This document shows, in pieces, positions 35,463-39,769 of a stretch of 39,769 nt of DNA. Position 1 is the stretch's first letter. Each line of letters opens with the position of its first letter. The translations under genes and the position numbers were made by a program. Under the pieces are notes generated by a model. The model saw only the letters and a list, made by a program, of their open reading frames with translations. It had not been told where the DNA came from and searched no databases. The DNA is from an uncultured Bacteroidota bacterium (lineage in GTDB: Bacteria; Bacteroidota; Bacteroidia; Flavobacteriales; Flavobacteriaceae), in contig CABXCC010000011.1 in assembly GCA_902510475.1 (NCBI GenBank), positions 1-39,769 of the forward strand. Direction: 5' to 3'.

Positions 35463-35913
35463 GGTAATTCTTGACAACGATACAAAGGAAGACATTCTTA
35501 GGGATGTAGAAATAGATAAAAACTCAAATCTAACAGATTTGCATGAGCTTATTTTACTGTCGTTTAATTTTAGTGCTGATCAAATGGCATCGTTTTACAC
35601 TGTTGATGAAGATTGGAACCAAATAAATGAAATAAGTTTAATGAATTTTGATGAATCAACGGATTCAATGGATTCCATATTAATAGCTAATGTTCTTAAT
35701 AATCAAAATACAAAACTTCTGTATATCTATGATTTCATGAATATGTGGACATTCTACGTGGAACTCATAGAAGATGCTCAAGAAATCAATAATATTCTTT
35801 ATCCAAGAATAATATTTTCTGTCGGAAATGTTCCTGAAAAAGCTCCAGAAAAAAAATTCACAAACGAGGACAAGGGGGAAGAAGATTTAGACGAGGATGA
35901 ATATTTATATTAA
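35446..35913 (+). CDS. PRiA4b/ORF-3-domain protein, unknown function
   Basis: The 155 aa protein matches the plasmid pRiA4b ORF-3 / IS1096 TnpR-like domain. YRLRVILDNDTKEDILRDVEIDKNSNLTDLHELILLSFNF is the diagnostic start, then MASFYTVDEDWNQ and LLYIYDFMNMWTFYVELI. An acidic tail (EDKGEEDLDEDEYLY) ends it. No catalytic residues are known and function is not established; the name does not mean a transposon here. It overlaps ctaA by 17 bp and ends 9 bp before uvrB, so it is fixed in the operon. Confidence 0.88.
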   Translation: MIYRLRVILDNDTKEDILRDVEIDKNSNLTDLHELILLSFNFSADQMASFYTVDEDWNQINEISLMNFDESTDSMDSILIANVLNNQNTKLLYIYDFMNMWTFYVELIEDAQEINNILYPRIIFSVGNVPEKAPEKKFTNEDKGEEDLDEDEYLY

Positions 35914-35922
35914 TTCAATCCA

Positions 35923-37920
35923 ATGAAATTCAATCTAATTACTGACTTTATTCCCACCGGTGATCAGCCATCTGCAATTCAGTCACTCATCGACGGAATT
36001 AAAAATAACGAGAAGCATCAAACTTTATTAGGGGTTACCGGATCTGGGAAAACATTCACAGTGGCAAATGTAATAAAGGAAGTTAAAAAACCAACCTTGG
36101 TACTGGCTCACAACAAAACTCTTGCTGCTCAACTTTATTCAGAGTTCAAAAGTTTTTTTCCAGAAAATCTTGTGGAATATTTTGTGTCTTATTATGACTA
36201 TTATCAACCTGAGGCATACATCCCCACAACAGGTGTTTACATTGAAAAAGATTTGTCAATAAACGAAGAAATTGAAAAGTTAAGATTAAGTGCAACCTCT
36301 GCCCTTCTTTCAGGAAGAAAAGACATAATAATCGTTGCTTCGGTTTCATGTATTTATGGAATGGGAAATCCACAAGAATTTAAAAACAATACAGTTGAGA
36401 TTAAAGACAATTCAAATATCTCTAGAACTGATCTTCTAAACAAACTAGTTCAAAGCTTATATTCAAGATCCATTAGTGACGAATTCAAACAAGGAAAATT
36501 TAGAATAACTGGAGATACGATCGATGTTTTTCCTGCTCACACAGATTATGCGTATAAAATTCATTTTTTTGGAGATGAAATTGAGGAAATAGAAAGATTC
36601 GATCCTTATACAAATGAGATTTTTAATAAGGAGGAAACAATCACCATATACCCGGCTAATATCTTTGTTAGCTCACCTGATAAAATACATGATGTCATAA
36701 AGCTTATCCAGGATGACCTATTAAAACAATACGAGTACTTCATGGAAATTGGAAATACACTTGAGGCCAATAGAATCAAAGAAAGAACAGAGTTTGATAT
36801 GGAAATGATTAAAGAACTGGGATATTGCTCAGGAATTGAAAATTATTCTAGGTACTTTGATGGAAGGAAACCAGGAACTAGACCCTTTTGCCTACTTGAT
36901 TACTTTCCAGATGATTATTTAACCATTATTGATGAAAGTCACGTGACCCTACCTCAAGTAAGAGCAATGTATGGCGGAGATAGAAGCAGAAAAGAAAACC
37001 TTGTTGAATACGGATTCAGACTTCCTGCTGCAATGGATAACAGACCTTTAAAGTTTGAAGAGTTTGAATTGTTGCAAAATAATATTATTTATGTTAGCGC
37101 TACACCAGCTGACTATGAATTAGAGATGTCAGAGGGAATCATAGTAGAGCAAATAATTAGACCCACGGGTTTATTAGATCCAAAAATAATTATCAAGCCT
37201 CTTAAAAATCAGATTGATGATTTGATTGATGAAATTCAAGATAGAGTAAATCTAAAAGAGAAAATACTTGTGACAACTCTAACCAAAAAAATGGCTGAAG
37301 AGTTAACCAGTTTCCTTACAAAAATTGATATAAGATCAAAGTATATTCACTCAGATGTTGATACAATAGAAAGAGTACAGATAATGCAGGGATTACGAGA
37401 AGATAAATTTGATGTACTTATCGGTGTGAATTTACTGCGTGAAGGTTTAGATCTTCCAGAAGTTTCACTGGTAGCTATTCTTGATGCGGATAAAGAAGGT
37501 TTTTTGCGATCTCATAGATCTTTAACCCAAACCGTGGGTAGAGCAGCAAGACACATAAACGGAGTTGCAATTTTATATGCAGATAAAATGACCAAAAGCA
37601 TTAACAAAACAATTGAAGAAACGAATTATAGAAGATCAAAACAATCTGAGTATAACAGAAAAAATAACATTATTCCCAAGCCTGTAATTAAGAGTATCGA
37701 AAATCCCTTAACAGAAAAATTACTCAAAAATAAATCTGAAACAGAAGATGATACAATAATTGATTTTGTGATACCAAAAAAATCAAAGGACTTTGATAAA
37801 AAAATTAGAGAATTAAGAAAACTAATGGAAAAATCTGCCAAAGAGTTAGATTTTAAATCTGCGGCAATTTACAGAGATCAAATAAAAAAAATGAAAGAGC
37901 TTAAATTAAGCAGTCACTAA
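35923..37920 (+). CDS. uvrB: Excinuclease ABC subunit B
   Basis: UvrB checks DNA damage handed over by UvrA and loads UvrC in nucleotide-excision repair. The 665 aa protein has Walker A GVTGSGKT (about 38-45), the damage-probing beta-hairpin YYDYYQPEAYIPTTGVYIEKD, DESHVTLPQ, GVNLLREGLDLPEVSLV and QTVGRAARHING. A UVR domain closes it (about 625-660: LRKLMEKSAKELDFKSAAIYRDQIKKM), which contacts UvrC. The length is normal. It is last in its operon; its 3' end overlaps sucC tail-to-tail by 15 bp. Confidence 0.97.
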   Translation: MKFNLITDFIPTGDQPSAIQSLIDGIKNNEKHQTLLGVTGSGKTFTVANVIKEVKKPTLVLAHNKTLAAQLYSEFKSFFPENLVEYFVSYYDYYQPEAYIPTTGVYIEKDLSINEEIEKLRLSATSALLSGRKDIIIVASVSCIYGMGNPQEFKNNTVEIKDNSNISRTDLLNKLVQSLYSRSISDEFKQGKFRITGDTIDVFPAHTDYAYKIHFFGDEIEEIERFDPYTNEIFNKEETITIYPANIFVSSPDKIHDVIKLIQDDLLKQYEYFMEIGNTLEANRIKERTEFDMEMIKELGYCSGIENYSRYFDGRKPGTRPFCLLDYFPDDYLTIIDESHVTLPQVRAMYGGDRSRKENLVEYGFRLPAAMDNRPLKFEEFELLQNNIIYVSATPADYELEMSEGIIVEQIIRPTGLLDPKIIIKPLKNQIDDLIDEIQDRVNLKEKILVTTLTKKMAEELTSFLTKIDIRSKYIHSDVDTIERVQIMQGLREDKFDVLIGVNLLREGLDLPEVSLVAILDADKEGFLRSHRSLTQTVGRAARHINGVAILYADKMTKSINKTIEETNYRRSKQSEYNRKNNIIPKPVIKSIENPLTEKLLKNKSETEDDTIIDFVIPKKSKDFDKKIRELRKLMEKSAKELDFKSAAIYRDQIKKMKELKLSSH

Positions 37921-39105
37921 TACTTTCTGAACTTTATCTGCAGCTTCTTTAAATTCAACTGCACTATGAAAGTTTAACCCTGATGAATCAATTATATCTT
38001 TAGCTATTTTTGAATTAGTCCCTTCGAGCCTTACAATTATAGGAACAGAAATCTCATCTTTCATATTCTTACAGGCATCAACAATTCCATTTGCCACACG
38101 ATCACATCTTACGATTCCACCAAAAATATTAATTAGAATAGCTTTTACATCGGGGTCTTTCATAATGATTCTAAAAGCTGTTTCTACTCTTTCACTGTCA
38201 GCAGTACCACCAACATCTAAAAAGTTTGCAGGCTCACCACCAGCTTGTTTGATTAAATCCATTGTGGCCATTGCTAGTCCTGCGCCGTTTACCATACAAC
38301 CCACATTTCCATCTAAATCAACATAATTTAATCCTACTTCTTTGGCTTCCACTTCAATGGGGTTTTCTTCCCTAACATCTCTCATTTCAGCATAATCTGG
38401 ATGTCTAAACAATGCATTATCATCAATGGAAACCTTTGCGTCAACGGCTAATATTTTATCATCACTTGTTTTAATAACTGGATTAATTTCAAAAAGTGAG
38501 GAGTCTGATTTGTCATATGCCTCATATAATGCTTTTACAAACTGAATCATTTCATTTTTGGCATTGCCTTCTAAATTTAGATTTGTTGCAATTTCTTCTG
38601 CATTTAAATCTGTTAGACCTTCTTTTGGACACACATCGAGCGTATGAATCAAGTCAGGGGTGTTTTCAGCTACTGTTTCAATGTCCATACCTCCCTCTGT
38701 CGAATACATGATCATATTTTTTGCCGTTGATCTATTTAGAAGCACTGAAATGTAATATTCTTCAACTTCATTTTCACCAGGATAATAAACATCTTCTGCT
38801 ACTAATACTTGATGAACTTTCTTTCCTTCTGCAGATGTTTGAGGAGTGATCAAATTCATTCCAATGATTTTATCAGAAATTTCATGAACATCATCAATAG
38901 ATTTTGCAAGTTTTACTCCACCACCTTTACCCCTACCACCAGCATGAACCTGAGCCTTTATTACAAAAAAATCTGTACCCGTTTCCTTGTTTAATTGCTT
39001 TGCCTTTTCAACCGCAATATCGGGTGTATTTGCAACATAGCCCCTCTGAATTCTAACCCCAAAACCGTTTAGAATTTCTTTTGCCTGATATTCATGTAAA
39101 TTCAT
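37906..39105 (-). CDS. sucC: Succinyl-CoA synthetase (ADP-forming) beta subunit
   Basis: SucC with SucD makes succinate and ATP from succinyl-CoA in the citric acid cycle. The ATP-grasp domain starts MNLHEYQAKEILNGFGV, with VIKAQVHAGGRGKGGGVKLA for ATP binding, and NPVI and DAKVSIDDNALFRH later. The C-terminal CoA-ligase part has FLDVGGTAD, INIFGGIVRCDRVA and VRLEGTN, all expected. I choose the ATG at 39105; an ATG six codons upstream (39123) comes right after the -7 box and is unlike family N-termini. The length is then 399 aa. No sucD is in the window. Confidence 0.97.
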   Translation of the reverse strand: MNLHEYQAKEILNGFGVRIQRGYVANTPDIAVEKAKQLNKETGTDFFVIKAQVHAGGRGKGGGVKLAKSIDDVHEISDKIIGMNLITPQTSAEGKKVHQVLVAEDVYYPGENEVEEYYISVLLNRSTAKNMIMYSTEGGMDIETVAENTPDLIHTLDVCPKEGLTDLNAEEIATNLNLEGNAKNEMIQFVKALYEAYDKSDSSLFEINPVIKTSDDKILAVDAKVSIDDNALFRHPDYAEMRDVREENPIEVEAKEVGLNYVDLDGNVGCMVNGAGLAMATMDLIKQAGGEPANFLDVGGTADSERVETAFRIIMKDPDVKAILINIFGGIVRCDRVANGIVDACKNMKDEISVPIIVRLEGTNSKIAKDIIDSSGLNFHSAVEFKEAADKVQKVLVTA

Positions 39106-39124
39106 AGATATTTTTTTATGCAAA

Positions 39125-39132
39125 CAAATTTA
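39125..39132 (-). promoter_or_regulatory. -7 box for sucC
   Basis: The minus strand reads TAAATTTG, a full TAnnTTTG match, 19 nt before the sucC start at 39105. It leaves no room for transcription of the ATG at 39123 with a leader. Confidence 0.45.
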
Positions 39133-39213
39133 GTAAACAAATTAAATTAAGATTATAATGAAGTGGTTAATTTATTATAATTTATCACAAATTTTATATT
39201 ATTTTTACGAACC

Positions 39214-39769
39214 ATGAAAAATATACTATTAATCACTTTATTATTAATCCTTTCGGGCTGTAAATCTGCGGAAGGCCCTATACAGGATGCATTAAAATCT
39301 TCAAAATCTAGAATTTCAATTGTAAAGAAAAACATTAAAAACCATAATATTCAGATAAAACTTTCTGTGTTAAATTCAGATAATAGTTATAAGGATTACG
39401 GTTTTAATATTGACGATGAAAAATATTTCTATCCAGCCAGTACTGTAAAACTTCCAATCGTTTTATTAGCTCTTGAAAAAATTAATGAGTACGAAGATAT
39501 TTCGGTAAAAACCCCGTTCAAGATTGAGGACGATACTCTAAGTACAACCATGGAAGATGAGATTTATAAAATTTTTACAATTAGTGACAATCGGGCAAAT
39601 AACAGGTTATTTGAATTTCTAGGACAAGACTATATAAATGAAAAATTAGATAAAAAGGGCTTTAAAAATTCCAGAATAGTTCATCGTTTGTCAACACCAA
39701 ATTCTGAAAACCTTAGAACAAAGAATGTGTTATTCTATGCGGCAGATTCAACATTAGTATTTAATTCAA
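39214..39769 (+). CDS. Class A beta-lactamase-like serine hydrolase lipoprotein (cut at right edge)
   Basis: The frame starts at the ATG at 39214 and runs off the window, 185 codons without a stop. The first 16 residues (MKNILLITLLLILSGC) are a lipoprotein signal with Cys16 after LSG. The mature part shows YPASTVKLPIVLLALEK, an S-x-x-K serine hydrolase motif, and later ISDNRANNRLFEFLG, which matches the SDN motif of class A beta-lactamases. The KTG-type motif would lie past the window end. It may be a penicillin-binding-like hydrolase or a lactamase relative; resistance should not be assumed. It is divergent from sucC across 108 bp. Confidence 0.85.
   Translation, partial: MKNILLITLLLILSGCKSAEGPIQDALKSSKSRISIVKKNIKNHNIQIKLSVLNSDNSYKDYGFNIDDEKYFYPASTVKLPIVLLALEKINEYEDISVKTPFKIEDDTLSTTMEDEIYKIFTISDNRANNRLFEFLGQDYINEKLDKKGFKNSRIVHRLSTPNSENLRTKNVLFYAADSTLVFNS

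Noticed and set aside
35446-35913. Possible transposon remnant because the domain is named after IS1096 TnpR
   Set aside because: No transposase, terminal repeats or target duplications are near; the gene is intact and embedded in an operon.
39106-39123. Upstream ATG of sucC
   Set aside because: It sits directly beside the -7 box and adds residues not found in SucC; the Met at 39105 gives the normal MNLHEYQ start.
1-39769. tRNA genes, rRNA, CRISPR arrays, prophage or defence islands
   Set aside because: All gaps are under about 115 bp and I saw no cloverleaf, repeat-spacer pattern, integrase or nuclease cluster in any of them.

Overview
The window is an AT-rich, gene-dense stretch of chromosome from a member of the Bacteroidota, most likely a marine Flavobacteriia with a compact genome. 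The signs are: TAnnTTTG promoter boxes and no obvious Shine-Dalgarno sequences; a type IX secretion C-terminal sorting domain on a secreted protease; a PorV/PorQ-family outer-membrane protein; a long NusB and a long SecA of the Bacteroidota kind; a DUF3276 PUR-type protein; and a DUF2795 gene just before secA. There are 39 protein-coding genes, two of them cut by the window edges. I see no rRNA, tRNA, CRISPR array, prophage, transposase or integrase. No gap between genes exceeds about 115 bp, so no long stretch is unexplained.

Layout, left to right. (a) 1-3972, minus strand: a truncated SurA/PpiC-type isomerase behind guaB, then an HMG-CoA lyase-like gene behind a LysE-type exporter. (b) 4034-8526: a secreted M43-type metalloprotease converges on a minus-strand run nusB - DUF1573 lipoprotein - yajC - pyrD. 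(c) 8587-13306, plus: an ABC exporter, a PUR-family nucleic-acid binder and a secreted M14 carboxypeptidase. (d) 13309-17743: a tRNA-binding-domain protein, a small membrane protein, a plus-strand thioredoxin-fold protein, a cyclophilin-FKBP fusion and recQ. (e) 17857-21066: kdsD - tatC - lptB, an envelope operon with overlapping genes, converging on pssA. (f) 21179-28695, plus: PorV2-like protein, a DUF4105/Lnb-like membrane enzyme, a B12 adenosyltransferase, DUF2795, secA and meaB. (g) 28681-32402, minus: LPS-kinase-like gene, ruvX, def, MATE transporter, PAP2 phosphatase. (h) 32440-37920, plus: threonylcarbamoyl-AMP synthase, CCA-adding enzyme, heme A synthase, a PRiA4b/ORF-3-domain protein, uvrB. 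(i) sucC on minus and a truncated class A beta-lactamase-like lipoprotein on plus.

Together the genes are mostly housekeeping with an envelope emphasis. Export is represented by SecA, YajC and TatC. LPS is represented by KdsD, LptB and a Kdo-kinase-like protein. Phospholipid synthesis has PssA and perhaps the PAP2 enzyme. Lipoprotein acylation has an Lnb candidate, and two lipoproteins in the window could be its substrates. I do not see a clear undescribed multi-gene system. The best leads are regulatory: a perfect inverted repeat at the guaB start, a nearly fixed distance between the TAnnTTTG box and the start codon at ten genes, a T11 tract inside a promoter spacer, and a promoter that overlaps the presumed kdsD start codon.
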